Position numbers and translations under genes: made by a program
Part shown: positions 55,808 through 64,000 of the stretch, in pieces
How the letters are laid out: every line of letters begins with the position of its first letter
Numbering within the stretch: position 1 is the first letter of the stretch
Notes under the pieces: generated by a model
What the model saw: the letters and a program-made list of their open reading frames with translations, nothing else
Databases searched by the model: none
Told to the model about the DNA's origin: nothing
Assembly: GCF_900130055.1 (NCBI RefSeq)
Contig: NZ_FQXU01000007.1
Location: 197,946 to 261,945, forward strand
DNA: 64,000 bases
Source: Clostridium intestinale DSM 6191
Lineage (GTDB): Bacteria; Bacillota; Clostridia; Clostridiales; Clostridiaceae
Reading direction: 5' to 3'

Positions 55808-57040
55808 TTAATATAGTGAATGTTTTTCACATAGAGTTTTAACTCTTTGTTTAGCTTCCTCTAAATTTCCTTCTTTATTTTCAATTACGTAGTTTATGAT
55901 ACTTGCAACTTCCTTCATATCTTCTTGATTGAAGCCTCTAGTAGTTACAGCCGCTGTACCTATTCTTATTCCTGAAGTAACAAATGGACTTCTTGTTTCG
56001 TTCGGAACAGTATTTTTATTTACTGTTATACCTACTGAATCTAATAGATTTTCAGCTTCTTTACCTGTTATATCTTTATTGTTTAAATCTAGAAGTATAA
56101 GGTGATTATCTGTACCATTTGATACTATCTTAAATCCAAACTTAACTAATTCTTCTGAAAGTACTGAACAGTTCTCAACTACGTTTTTACCATATTCTTT
56201 AAAAGATGGGTCTAATGCTTCTTTAAAACATACTGCTTTTGCTGCAATTATGTGCATCAATGGACCACCTTGAATTCCAGGGAAGATATTCTTATTTAAG
56301 TCTTTTGCATACTTCTCTCTACAAAGTATAAGTCCTCCTCTAGGTCCTCTTAAAGTTTTATGAGTTGTTGAAGTTACAAACTCAGCATATGGTACTGGAT
56401 TTGGATGAACTCCAGCAGCAACTAAACCTGCTATATGAGCCATATCTACCATAAATAAAGCTCCAACTTCATCACATATTTCTCTAAACTTCTTAAAATC
56501 TATAGTTCTAGAATAAGCAGAAGCTCCAGCCACTATTAACTTTGGCTTACATTCTAATGCTATTCTTCTAACTTCTTCATAGTTTATTTCTTCTGTTTCT
56601 TTATCTACTCCATAAGAAACAAAGTTAAATAACTTGCCTGAAAAGTTTACTGGTGAACCATGAGTTAAATGTCCTCCATGGCTTAAATCCATACCTAAAA
56701 CTGTATCTCCTGGATTTAAAACAGTAAAATAAACTGCCATATTTGCTTGAGAACCAGAGTGTGGTTGAACATTTGCGTGTTCAGCACCAAATAATTCTTT
56801 AGCTCTTTCTATAGCTAGTTCTTCAACTTCATCAACTACGTGACATCCTCCATAATATCTTTTTGATGGATATCCTTCAGCATATTTGTTAGTAAGATAT
56901 GATCCCATAGCTTCCATAACTGCCTTAGAAGTAAAGTTTTCTGATGCAATTAATTCAATTCCGTATTGTTGTCTTTCTAACTCTTTTTCAGTTAGTTTTG
57001 CTATTTCTGGATCAACTTTTTGTAGATTTGTAAAATCCAT
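55808..57040 (-). CDS. glyA: Serine hydroxymethyltransferase
   Basis: The 410-residue fold-type I PLP enzyme has [43 protein letters not shown]-like and the Schiff-base lysine in [13 protein letters not shown]. It interconverts serine and glycine with tetrahydrofolate and gives one-carbon units. ATG at 57040 has GGGGTG upstream and fits the family; an earlier ATG (57079) adds 13 non-conserved residues. It is divergent from the two-gene Thr/Ser exporter, a fitting partnership for serine/glycine pools. Confidence 0.96.
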   Translation of the reverse strand: MDFTNLQKVDPEIAKLTEKELERQQYGIELIASENFTSKAVMEAMGSYLTNKYAEGYPSKRYYGGCHVVDEVEELAIERAKELFGAEHANVQPHSGSQANMAVYFTVLNPGDTVLGMDLSHGGHLTHGSPVNFSGKLFNFVSYGVDKETEEINYEEVRRIALECKPKLIVAGASAYSRTIDFKKFREICDEVGALFMVDMAHIAGLVAAGVHPNPVPYAEFVTSTTHKTLRGPRGGLILCREKYAKDLNKNIFPGIQGGPLMHIIAAKAVCFKEALDPSFKEYGKNVVENCSVLSEELVKFGFKIVSNGTDNHLILLDLNNKDITGKEAENLLDSVGITVNKNTVPNETRSPFVTSGIRIGTAAVTTRGFNQEDMKEVASIINYVIENKEGNLEEAKQRVKTLCEKHSLY

Positions 57041-57087
57041 TTTAACACCCCAATTTCTATAATTTCGTAGACTAAACATGATTTGAC

Positions 57088-57115
57088 ATCATATATGGTA
57101 TTGTATCATATATGA
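57088..57115. promoter_or_regulatory. Paired ATCATATATG sites over the glyA promoter
   Basis: ATCATATATG occurs at 57088 and again at 57105, start-to-start 17 bases; each includes the palindrome CATATATG. A TACAAT (minus strand, 57100-57105), a possible glyA -10, lies between them. This could be a regulator site for the divergent pair. Confidence 0.4.
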
Positions 57116-57160
57116 CTTTAAAAATAAAACAACTTTCTCTATTCTTTTTTGAAATTACTA

Positions 57161-57169
57161 TGCTATAAT
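57161..57169 (+). promoter_or_regulatory. Extended -10 promoter of the Thr/Ser exporter
   Basis: TGCTATAAT is an extended -10 (TATAAT 57164-57169); no good -35 is seen. The first exporter gene starts 33 bases later. Confidence 0.55.
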
Positions 57170-57202
57170 ACATTCAGAATATCTTAAATCGAGGGGATTT
57201 TT

Positions 57203-57970
57203 ATGGACATAAATAAGATACTATACGTAGCTACTTTTGCTGGCAGAATAATACTAGAAAGTGGTGGAGAAACTTATAGGGTTGAAGAAACCATAAATAG
57301 AATATGTACATCCTTTGGAATGGATGATGCAGATAGTTTTGTTACTCCAACTGGAATAATGGTATCAGCTTTTCACAAAGATAAAGGAACAGTTTCATTA
57401 ATTAAAAGAGTTAAATATAGAACTGTTAACCTTGAAAAAGTTCATATGGTTAACGACTTATCAAGAAGTATAGGCCAGCAACATATGACAGTTGCAGAAG
57501 TTAATAAAGCTTTAAAAGAAATAGATAAAAGTTCAAGATATGGAACTAAAACAACTTTGTTTTTTTCTGCTTTAGGAGCTGCTGGATTTTCTGCTTTATT
57601 TGGAGGAGATATCAAAGACTTCTTTTCAGCATTTTTTATAGGTTTAATAATAAAAGCATTTTCTATATTAAGCAGTCATTTATTAATAAATGACTTTTTT
57701 ATAAATAGTATAGGTGGAGCTATTGCAGCCTTATTAGCACTAGTTTGTGTTAACTTAGGACTCGCATCTAATTTAGATATGACCATTATAGGTTCAATTA
57801 TGCTTCTGGTTCCAGGTCTTGCTATTACAAATGCCATTAGAGATACTATGGCAGGTGATTTAGTAGCTGGGCTTACTAGATCTGCTGAAGCTTTTTTAAT
57901 AGCTTTAGCTATAGCAATTGGAACAGGTGTGGTTTTAAGTTTTTGGTTTAATTTATATGGAGGAATATAG
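57203..57970 (+). CDS. Threonine/serine exporter, larger subunit (ThrE N-terminal domain)
   Basis: The 255-residue protein has a cytosolic domain (about 1-110: GRIILESGGETYRVEETINRI and SFVTPTGIMVS) and five spans in the C-terminal half. This is the split form of ThrE (DUF1212 half). In Corynebacterium the single ThrE chain exports threonine and serine. The next gene encodes the other half. It follows a CGAGGGG site. Confidence 0.9.
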   Translation: MDINKILYVATFAGRIILESGGETYRVEETINRICTSFGMDDADSFVTPTGIMVSAFHKDKGTVSLIKRVKYRTVNLEKVHMVNDLSRSIGQQHMTVAEVNKALKEIDKSSRYGTKTTLFFSALGAAGFSALFGGDIKDFFSAFFIGLIIKAFSILSSHLLINDFFINSIGGAIAALLALVCVNLGLASNLDMTIIGSIMLLVPGLAITNAIRDTMAGDLVAGLTRSAEAFLIALAIAIGTGVVLSFWFNLYGGI

Positions 57971-57971
57971 G

Positions 57972-58406
57972 ATGTTAAAAGAAATCTTAGTTTCATTAAT
58001 AGCAACCTTTGGATTTGGAATAATCTTTAATATACATGGAAAAAATCTTATATTTGCATCTTTAGGTGGAGGTTTAGGCTGGATTGTTTATAAAACTGCC
58101 CTTAACGATGGTTTATCTTTATCCTTATCTCTGTTTTTAGCTTCAACTATTTTTTCAAGTTATTCAGAGATATGTGCTAGAATATTAAAAACCCCTGTTA
58201 CAACCTTTGTAATATGTGCTTTAATACCTTTAGTTCCTGGTGGAGGAATGTATTACACAATGTATGAAGTTGTACAAGGCAACATAGATAAAGCTCTTAG
58301 CCTAGGTTTAGAGACATTAGCTTCAGCTGGTGCTTTAGCACTTGGAATAATCTTCGTGTCTACCTTAACTAGGCTAATGAGAAATTATCCTTTAAGACAA
58401 AAATAG
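57972..58406 (+). CDS. Threonine/serine exporter, small subunit (DUF3815)
   Basis: A 144-residue protein with four hydrophobic spans and the motif VICALIPLVPGGGMYYTMYEV, which is conserved in DUF3815/ThrE C-terminal proteins. The ATG at 57972 follows the previous stop by one base and has GGAGG upstream; an earlier in-frame start overlaps the first gene. Together with the larger subunit it forms a split ThrE exporter. Confidence 0.9.
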   Translation: MLKEILVSLIATFGFGIIFNIHGKNLIFASLGGGLGWIVYKTALNDGLSLSLSLFLASTIFSSYSEICARILKTPVTTFVICALIPLVPGGGMYYTMYEVVQGNIDKALSLGLETLASAGALALGIIFVSTLTRLMRNYPLRQK

Positions 58407-58430
58407 AATTGACAAACGTCAATTCTATTT
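58401..58430. terminator. Bidirectional terminator (exporter / CsoR)
   Basis: Perfect 13-bp stem (58401-58413 with 58418-58430), 4-nt loop, T-rich on both sides, between convergent genes. The exporter stop codon overlaps the left arm. Confidence 0.93.
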
Positions 58431-58432
58431 TT

Positions 58433-58702
58433 TTATTTTACAAAACTATTTAAGGTTTTTATTAAATTTTCTAATCCCTCTTCGTTATCGCTGCCTTCTT
58501 CTATACCTATGCAATTTCTAGCATAGTCTTCTAGAATAAGTCCTCCTACTTTGTTTATAGCAGCTCTTATAGCTGATATTTGGACTAAAACATCTGAGCA
58601 GCATACGTTTTTATCTATCATTCCTTGAATACCTTTAACTTGGCCTTCAATTCGCTTTAATCGTGTTAATATATTCTTCTTCAAAGCTTCATCATTTTCC
58701 AT
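58433..58702 (-). CDS. CsoR-family transcriptional repressor (C-Y-C ligand set)
   Basis: An 89-residue all-helical protein of the CsoR/RcnR/CstR family: LKRIEGQVKGIQGMI (helix 1), CC-SDVLVQISAIRAAINKV (helix 2) and LILEDYARNCI. The sensing cysteines would be Cys35 and Cys64. The histidine four residues before the second Cys in copper-sensing CsoR is a tyrosine here (Tyr60). The ligand set is therefore closer to CstR-type thiol/persulfide sensors or to a different metal. No copper or sulfur genes are next to it. Confidence 0.85.
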   Translation of the reverse strand: MENDEALKKNILTRLKRIEGQVKGIQGMIDKNVCCSDVLVQISAIRAAINKVGGLILEDYARNCIGIEEGSDNEEGLENLIKTLNSFVK

Positions 58703-58844
58703 AAAATCATCTCCTTTATATAATGTCTCGCTATTATAAATTTACTATCTATATAACAGGAGCCGCTATACCCATACCTGGTATATAACTAGTATATATT
58801 ATAATCATTATTTTATGCAATAATAGATTAGGCCTATATATCTA

Positions 58845-58889
58845 TAAAAATAAACCTTAGAACACAAATCTAATGTATTCTAAGGTTTT
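58845..58889 (-). terminator. Terminator after acetate-type transporter
   Basis: Stem AAACCTTAGAA/TTCTAAGGTTT (58852-58862 with 58878-58888) with a 15-nt loop, then T-rich on the minus strand. Confidence 0.75.
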
Positions 58890-58894
58890 ATTAA

Positions 58895-59509
58895 TTATTT
58901 TTTAAATATTCCAAATGGTTTTCCAACTGGTAAAAATACTTTACCAAAGTGTGGATTAAGCACTGCTGCTGCAGAACCATAAAAAGAAAATAATGCTATT
59001 AACAGTTCTGAGTAGGCTGCTAAGTTATGTGTAAACTCTGTAGCTATTTCAAAAGATGAAAGAGTTAATCCTAAAAATAAGAAATCAATTAAAACAAATA
59101 TTATAAATAAAACCTTATATGTTTCCATTGCTCCTACTGTCATAAAAATTGAGAATATTAAATATCCTAAATATGCAAATCCAAGTTGTTTAGGATCTAC
59201 ACTGGAAGCTAAAGCAGCTCCAAATACTCCATTTTTTATCATCCAAGATGCTCCTACTGCAAGCCAAAAGAAACCAAAGGCTCCAAAAGCCGTTGTTCCA
59301 AAAACATTTTGTCTTTTTGAATCATTAAAGCAAGCAAATAATTGTGCAAATCCTCCTAAGAAAATTGCCCAAGGTAAAACAAAAGATACTCCATCTGTTA
59401 AACCAAGTTTTTGTGAAGAAGCTACGATCGTTACCATAGCAAGTCCAAATAGTCCTAATGCTGACGGATCTGCATTTAGGATTTTTACATTTTGTGTTTG
59501 ATTGTTCAT
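58895..59509 (-). CDS. Acetate/succinate-type transporter (GPR1/FUN34/YaaH family)
   Basis: The 204-residue protein has six spans and the family start NADPSALGLFGLAMVT (the NPAPLGL-type motif). GASWMIKNG and the C-terminal FYGSAAAVLNPHFGK also fit. E. coli SatP (YaaH) moves acetate and succinate with protons. ATG at 59509 is chosen: GGGGG lies 5 bases upstream and the family begins here; the open frame continues to 59557 without support. Confidence 0.9.
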   Translation of the reverse strand: MNNQTQNVKILNADPSALGLFGLAMVTIVASSQKLGLTDGVSFVLPWAIFLGGFAQLFACFNDSKRQNVFGTTAFGAFGFFWLAVGASWMIKNGVFGAALASSVDPKQLGFAYLGYLIFSIFMTVGAMETYKVLFIIFVLIDFLFLGLTLSSFEIATEFTHNLAAYSELLIALFSFYGSAAAVLNPHFGKVFLPVGKPFGIFKK

Positions 59510-59547
59510 GGTTACCCCCACTATTTTATTTATTAAATCCAGAGTAT

Positions 59548-59576
59548 AATTTATCAAAATTTGTCGAACTTGTCAA
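59548..59576 (-). promoter_or_regulatory. Promoter of the acetate-type transporter
   Basis: Minus strand TTGACA (59571-59576), 17-base spacer, TAAATT (59548-59553). The -35 is consensus and the -10 is weak. Confidence 0.6.
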
Positions 59577-59645
59577 AGGTTATATTTTCATTTTTTCATT
59601 ATATAGGGTTAAAATTTTAAACCTTGAAGATTTTAAATATATAAG

Positions 59646-59679
59646 CAAAAAAATCCAGCCTCATAAGAGACTGGATTTT
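59646..59679 (-). terminator. Terminator of hemZ-hisS-aspS
   Basis: A 13-bp stem with one wobble (59650-59662 with 59667-59679), 4-nt loop, T7 on the minus strand, 6 bases after the aspS stop. Confidence 0.93.
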
Positions 59680-59685
59680 CATTAA

Positions 59686-61467
59686 TTATTCAACATTTAT
59701 CTTAGCTATACCTAGTTCTGATAATTGTTTTTCATCTACAACATTAGGTGCTTCTGTCATTGGGCAGAAAGCATTTTGGTTTTTAGGGAAGGCAATAACA
59801 TCTTTTATGTTATCTGTTCCAGCTAAGAACATTATCATTCTGTCAAGTCCAAAAGCTAATCCTCCATGTGGTGGTGGACCATACTTAAATGCTTCAAGTA
59901 AGAAACCGAATTTCTCCCAAGCGCTTTCTTTCGTAAATCCTAAAACTTCGAACATCTTAGCTTGAAGAGAAGTATCGTGAATTCTTATAGAACCTCCACC
60001 AAGTTCTTCACCATTTAAAACTAAGTCATATGCTTTAGCTCTAACTCTACCTGGTTCTGACTCTAAGAACTCAATATCTTCGTCCATAGGTGATGTAAAT
60101 GGATGGTGAGCTGCAAAGTATCTTCCTTCTTCTTCATCATATTCAAATAATGGGAACTCAGTTATCCAGCAGAAATTAAATTCATTTTTATCCTTAATTA
60201 AGTCGAACTTTTTAGCAAGTTCTAATCTTAATTGACCGAGTCCTTGGAATACTACAGAATTTTTATCTGCTAGTATTAATATCATATCTCCTTTTTCTGC
60301 CTTCATCTTATCAATTACAGCATTCATTTCTTCTTCTTTTAAGAATTTTGATATAGGAGATTTTATTTCATCTTCTTTTAATTGAATCCAAGCTAATCCC
60401 TTAGCCTTAAATGTCTTAACGAATTCACCTAATCTGTCAATATCTTTTCTTCCCATGGAAGCTCCACCTTTTAAGCATAAAGCTCTAACTGAACCGCCAT
60501 TTTCAATTGCATCTTTAAACACTTTAAAATCGCAAGCTTTAACTTCATCAGTTAAATCAGTGATTTCCATTCCAAATCTTAAGTCAGGTTTATCTGAACC
60601 GTATTTCTCCATAGCTTCTTTATAAACCATTCTTCTTATAGGAAGTTTAACATCTGCTCCTATAACATCTTTAAATACTTTTTGAATTAAACCTTCATTA
60701 ACAGCTATAACATCATCTTGCTCAACGAAACTCATCTCTAAGTCTATTTGAGTAAATTCTGGTTGTCTGTTTGCTCTTAAATCTTCATCTCTAAAACACT
60801 TAACTATTTGGAAGTACTTATCGAATCCTGACACCATAAGTAATTGTTTAAATAATTGTGGTGATTGAGGAAGTGCATAAAACATTCCTGGATAGTTTCT
60901 TGAAGGAACTAAGTAGTCTCTAGCACCTTCTGGTGTACTTTTTGTAAGCATAGGAGTTTCAACTTCTAAAAATCCATTATCAATTAGATAGTTTCTAACA
61001 GAGTTAGTAGCTTTACTTCTAATCATGAAGATTTTTTGCATATCTCCTCTTCTTAAATCTAGATATCTATATTTAAGTCTTATATTTTCAGCTGCATCTA
61101 AATTATCCTTTATGTATATAGGAGGAGTTTCAGATTCTGATAATATCTTAATAGATTCTCCTTTAAGTTCTACCATACCTGTAGGCATATTTGCATTTGG
61201 AGATTCTCTTCTAATAACTTCTCCAGTTACAGCTATACAATATTCTGGTCTTACTTTGTCAGCCTTCTCAAAAGCTTCTTTATTTATCTCTTCACCAAAA
61301 ACTACTTGTAAAATTCCAGTTCTATCTCTTAAATCAAGGAATTCTAATCCACCTAGATTTCTATTTCTTTGAACCCATCCCATAACAGTAACTTTACTGC
61401 TTATATGTTCTTCTCTAAGTTCACCACACATAATGGTTCTTTTTAATCCATTTAAGGCTTCGCCCAT
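59686..61467 (-). CDS. aspS: Aspartate--tRNA ligase (bacterial type)
   Basis: The 593 residues fit bacterial AspRS: an N-terminal anticodon-binding OB fold (VTVMGWVQRNRNLGGLEFLDLRD), class II motif 2 (KCFRDEDLRANRQPEFTQID), a GAD insertion (about 290-410) and motif 3 (GLAFGLDRMIMFLAG). It charges tRNA-Asp; some bacteria also use such an enzyme for tRNA-Asn, which sequence alone does not decide. It follows hisS by 16 bases, with GGAGG. Confidence 0.97.
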   Translation of the reverse strand: MGEALNGLKRTIMCGELREEHISSKVTVMGWVQRNRNLGGLEFLDLRDRTGILQVVFGEEINKEAFEKADKVRPEYCIAVTGEVIRRESPNANMPTGMVELKGESIKILSESETPPIYIKDNLDAAENIRLKYRYLDLRRGDMQKIFMIRSKATNSVRNYLIDNGFLEVETPMLTKSTPEGARDYLVPSRNYPGMFYALPQSPQLFKQLLMVSGFDKYFQIVKCFRDEDLRANRQPEFTQIDLEMSFVEQDDVIAVNEGLIQKVFKDVIGADVKLPIRRMVYKEAMEKYGSDKPDLRFGMEITDLTDEVKACDFKVFKDAIENGGSVRALCLKGGASMGRKDIDRLGEFVKTFKAKGLAWIQLKEDEIKSPISKFLKEEEMNAVIDKMKAEKGDMILILADKNSVVFQGLGQLRLELAKKFDLIKDKNEFNFCWITEFPLFEYDEEEGRYFAAHHPFTSPMDEDIEFLESEPGRVRAKAYDLVLNGEELGGGSIRIHDTSLQAKMFEVLGFTKESAWEKFGFLLEAFKYGPPPHGGLAFGLDRMIMFLAGTDNIKDVIAFPKNQNAFCPMTEAPNVVDEKQLSELGIAKINVE

Positions 61468-61483
61468 GCTTTTGTCCTCCTAA

Positions 61484-62737
61484 TTACTTTACTATTATAT
61501 TCTTAATTTCCTCTAAGGAATCTAATTTAACTTCGAATATTTCTCCATCGCTCATTCTCTTAAGCTTTGCAGTTTTATTAGTTATTTCATCTTCACCTAA
61601 TATCATTGAATATGATGCATTTATTCTGTTGCTATGTTTCATCTGAGCTTTTACGCTCTTTTTCATGTGATCACATTCACACTTAACTCCAAGTTTTCTA
61701 AGCTTATAAGTTAATGAAAAAGCTTCTAATCTAGCCACATCTCCAATTGAACCTATAAAAATATCCATGTAGTTTGGCTCAGGAATTTCTATTCCCTCTT
61801 CTTCTAAAGTTAAAAGAAGTCTTTCAAGTCCTAATCCAAAACCTATAGCTGGAGTTTCAGGACCGCCCATTTCGCTTATTAGGTAGTCATACCTTCCACC
61901 ACCACAAACAGTAATATCTTTATTTATAATTTCAAAAACGGTTTTAGAATAGTAATCAAGTCCTCTAACTATTTTAGAATCTATTTGATAGTTAATGTTC
62001 ATAACTTCAAGATACTTCTTTAAATCATCAAAGTGATCATTACATTCATCACATAAAAAATCCAAAATTACAGGAGCATTTTTAGTAATTTCCTTACACT
62101 TCTTTTCTTTACAGTCTAAAATTCTCATAGGATTTTTTTCAAATCTACCCTTGCAAGTTTCACAAAGACCGTCATAGTTTGCTTCTAAAAACTCTCTTAA
62201 TGCCTTATTAAAGTTAGGTCTGCACTTAGGGCATCCAAGACTATTTATGTTTAAAGTTAAACCTTTTATTCCAAACTCATCTAAAGCTCTCATTGCCAAA
62301 GATATAACCTCGGCATCTACAGAAGCTTCTTTTGCTCCAAAAACTTCAATTCCATATTGATGGAATTGTCTAAGTCTTCCCTTTTGCATCTTTTCATATC
62401 TAAAACAAGGCGTAAAATAACAAAGTTTTGTTGGCTGAGGATCTGCATAAATAGAATTTTCTATAAATGCTCTTACAGCTGGAGCTGTTCCCTCTGGCTT
62501 AAGAGTTATACTTCTTTCTCCCTTATCTAAAAAAGTATACATCTCCTTTTGAACTACATCAGTAGTTTCTCCAACTCCTCTTAAGAAAAGTTCTGTATGC
62601 TCAAAAATAGGAGTTCTTATCTCCTTAATTCCATACTCTTCAGATAACTTTTTTAATTTTTCTTCTACAAAATGCCACTTGTACCCATCCTTAGGCAACA
62701 TGTCTTTAGTACCTTTTGGCGCTTGAATCTTCTCCAT
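61484..62737 (-). CDS. hisS: Histidine--tRNA ligase
   Basis: The 417-residue class II synthetase has GTKDMLPKD at the start, motif 2 ([19 protein letters not shown]), the histidine-specific [11 protein letters not shown] and GGGRYDYL, motif 3 ([11 protein letters not shown]) and a C-terminal anticodon domain. An insertion carries CPKC, CETC and CKEKKC cysteines that may bind zinc. It charges tRNA-His. The hisS-aspS order is common in Firmicutes. It follows hemZ by 12 bases. Confidence 0.97.
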   Translation of the reverse strand: MEKIQAPKGTKDMLPKDGYKWHFVEEKLKKLSEEYGIKEIRTPIFEHTELFLRGVGETTDVVQKEMYTFLDKGERSITLKPEGTAPAVRAFIENSIYADPQPTKLCYFTPCFRYEKMQKGRLRQFHQYGIEVFGAKEASVDAEVISLAMRALDEFGIKGLTLNINSLGCPKCRPNFNKALREFLEANYDGLCETCKGRFEKNPMRILDCKEKKCKEITKNAPVILDFLCDECNDHFDDLKKYLEVMNINYQIDSKIVRGLDYYSKTVFEIINKDITVCGGGRYDYLISEMGGPETPAIGFGLGLERLLLTLEEEGIEIPEPNYMDIFIGSIGDVARLEAFSLTYKLRKLGVKCECDHMKKSVKAQMKHSNRINASYSMILGEDEITNKTAKLKRMSDGEIFEVKLDSLEEIKNIIVK

Positions 62738-62749
62738 TAAATATCCTCC

Positions 62750-64000
62750 CTACTTATATAAGGTATTAAGTAAACTAATTTTATTTTCTATCATCTCATC
62801 TATTCTGTTAATGTACTCATTAACATCTTTAACATTTGCAGTTCTCTCTATTCGATTTTCATCTTTAAAAACAACTTTAGATACTGCATCTGCTCCTAAC
62901 GCTATTATAGTTTCTATGTCTTCAATCATAACTATATTATAAACACATTCACTACCCTCTTTAGAATAACCTATATTCTCCATATTTCCAACCATATTTT
63001 TCTGTCTATACATATAGTAAGGGTTCATTCCTAACTCTTCTGATAGCTCTCTTGTTTTATCGTACATCTCTTTTAGTTCTTCTTGTTTAGGTCTATAAAG
63101 TTTTCTTCCTAAAACTAATTCTTCATGTAACCTTGATGCACGTTTTATAGACATGCCATGAACTGTTAAAGAATCTGGTTTTAAGTCCATTATTTCTTTA
63201 TAAGAATTATTAACTTCTTGTATTCCTTCTCCTGGAAGTCCTACTATTATATCCATGTTTATATTTTCAAAACCTAACTTTCTAGCTAAGTTAAATTTCT
63301 CAACTACAGCTTCTTTTGTATGACCTCTACCTATAGTACGAAGAGTTTCATTGTTCATACTCTGAGGGTTTATACTTATTCTAGATACTTCATAATTTTT
63401 CATAGTTATAAGTTTCTCTTCAGTTATAGAATCTGGTCTTCCACACTCTACTGTAAACTCTAAAGGTTTAAAAGGAGTTATGATCTTTTCATATATAACC
63501 TTCATCAAATCCTCAAAATCTTCATTGTTTACGGAAGTAGGAGTACCTCCTCCAAAATAAACAGTGTTGACTTTAATCGACTTACTTAAGATATATTCAT
63601 TTATAGCATTAATTTCTTTCTTCAAGGCTTCCAAATAAGTTGGTACTTGTTTCTTACAAGCAGAGATTGGATTGGACGCAAAAGAACAGTAAAGACACCT
63701 AGTTGGGCAAAAAGGCATTCCTACATAAATGCTAACTTGGTCTTTACTACTCTTTAAAAACTTCTCTTCTCTTTTAGCAACTTCAATACACAACTTGCTT
63801 TTTTCAGCTGAAGCTAGATATGACTCTTTGTAAGTAGCTACAATCTCATCTTCACTTTTTCCATCTTTAAGTAGAGATGATGCTATTTTGCTTGGTCTTA
63901 TACCAACCATTGTCCCCCAAGGATGTTCTTCTCCTGTAACTTCAGTTAAGAACTTAAATACACCTCTTTTTATGGACTCTTTTTTATTTTCCTTAAGCTC
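62750..64000 (-). CDS. hemZ: Coproporphyrinogen dehydrogenase HemZ (5' end outside window)
   Basis: A radical SAM protein whose frame is still open at the right edge; 416 codons are visible. An in-frame ATG at 63910 is not the start, because PWGT-MVGIRPSKIA, typical of HemZ, spans it. The SAM cluster motif is CPTRCLYCSF (CxxxCxxC), followed by VYFGGGTPTS. HemZ/HemN enzymes turn coproporphyrinogen III into protoporphyrinogen IX without oxygen. Some clostridial HemZ homologues are of uncertain function because the heme pathway is incomplete. First gene seen of the hemZ-hisS-aspS unit. Confidence 0.92.
   Translation of the reverse strand, partial: ELKENKKESIKRGVFKFLTEVTGEEHPWGTMVGIRPSKIASSLLKDGKSEDEIVATYKESYLASAEKSKLCIEVAKREEKFLKSSKDQVSIYVGMPFCPTRCLYCSFASNPISACKKQVPTYLEALKKEINAINEYILSKSIKVNTVYFGGGTPTSVNNEDFEDLMKVIYEKIITPFKPLEFTVECGRPDSITEEKLITMKNYEVSRISINPQSMNNETLRTIGRGHTKEAVVEKFNLARKLGFENINMDIIVGLPGEGIQEVNNSYKEIMDLKPDSLTVHGMSIKRASRLHEELVLGRKLYRPKQEELKEMYDKTRELSEELGMNPYYMYRQKNMVGNMENIGYSKEGSECVYNIVMIEDIETIIALGADAVSKVVFKDENRIERTANVKDVNEYINRIDEMIENKISLLNTLYK

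Noticed and set aside
57041-57202. Glycine riboswitch upstream of glyA
   Set aside because: The space is too short for the tandem aptamer and the conserved core is absent.
62750-63910. HemZ as a complete 386-residue protein starting at 63910
   Set aside because: Conserved sequence continues through that ATG to the window edge without a stop, so the gene is cut by the window.

Overview
The window reads as a chromosomal core segment of a low-GC, Gram-positive, endospore-forming anaerobe, most probably a Clostridium sensu stricto (cluster I) species. Support: strongly A+T-biased third positions, purine-rich Shine-Dalgarno sites before nearly every gene, T-box leaders on pheST and valS, an L20-type leader on infC-rpmI-rplT, an alpha/beta-type spore protein, YtxC, HemZ, a cobalamin adenosyltransferase and a very large 2-hydroxyacyl-CoA dehydratase activase-like protein. 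I cannot fix the species. I see no insertion sequence, prophage, CRISPR array or rRNA gene.

Layout. 1-630: 3' end of an Orn/Lys/Arg decarboxylase on +. 0.7-15.7 kb, almost all on -: infC-rpmI-rplT (AUU start, L20-type leader), ktrB-ktrA, an rRNA methyltransferase, T-box-pheS-pheT, zapA, a U32 peptidase, mutS2 and a DUF523 gene, then ytxC. 15.8-19.2 kb: a DUF6873-like gene, a small membrane protein, tRNA-Cys, hslO, a methyltransferase and a spore SASP gene. 19.3-22.0 kb: asd-dapA-dapB on +. 22.1-27.8 kb: oppBCDFA on -, behind an unusual AT-rich dyad promoter. 28.2-30.7 kb: cobO-aminotransferase divergent from dapH. 30.8-37.3 kb: tandem-OB SSB paralogue, polysaccharide deacetylase, DUF4364, a YncE-like propeller, an LtaS-type synthase with a small membrane partner, and an AI-2E family permease. 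37.3-46.9 kb: folC, a Cof phosphatase, T-box-valS and the 1419-residue activase. 47-53 kb: TPR protein, transglutaminase-like membrane protein, recX, a tandem-repeat island, an M16 peptidase and a two-component system. 53-64 kb: SDR reductase, M19 dipeptidase, metallophosphoesterase, glyA divergent from a two-subunit Thr/Ser exporter, a CsoR-family repressor, an acetate-type transporter, and aspS-hisS-hemZ running off the right edge.

How it fits together. The dominant themes are translation (three tRNA synthetase loci plus HisRS/AspRS, IF3, L35, L20, tRNA-Cys), diaminopimelate synthesis for wall and spore (asd, dapA, dapB, dapH and a nearby aminotransferase), sporulation accessories, and peptide/ion/amino-acid transport. 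Convergent genes share very compact bidirectional terminators; in two places stop codons lie inside the hairpin. Non-ATG starts supported by SD spacing are common (asd, RNA methyltransferase, AI-2E permease and recX with TTG; infC with ATT).

The most unusual stretch is 49258-49492. Two full 96-98 nt repeat units and a partial third lie between the M16 peptidase gene and recX. They re-use the 3' end of the peptidase gene, carry a variable palindromic core, and in another frame form a chain of tiny ORFs, the last of which ends in a TTGA overlap with the recX start. Everything else is mostly recognisable core genome.
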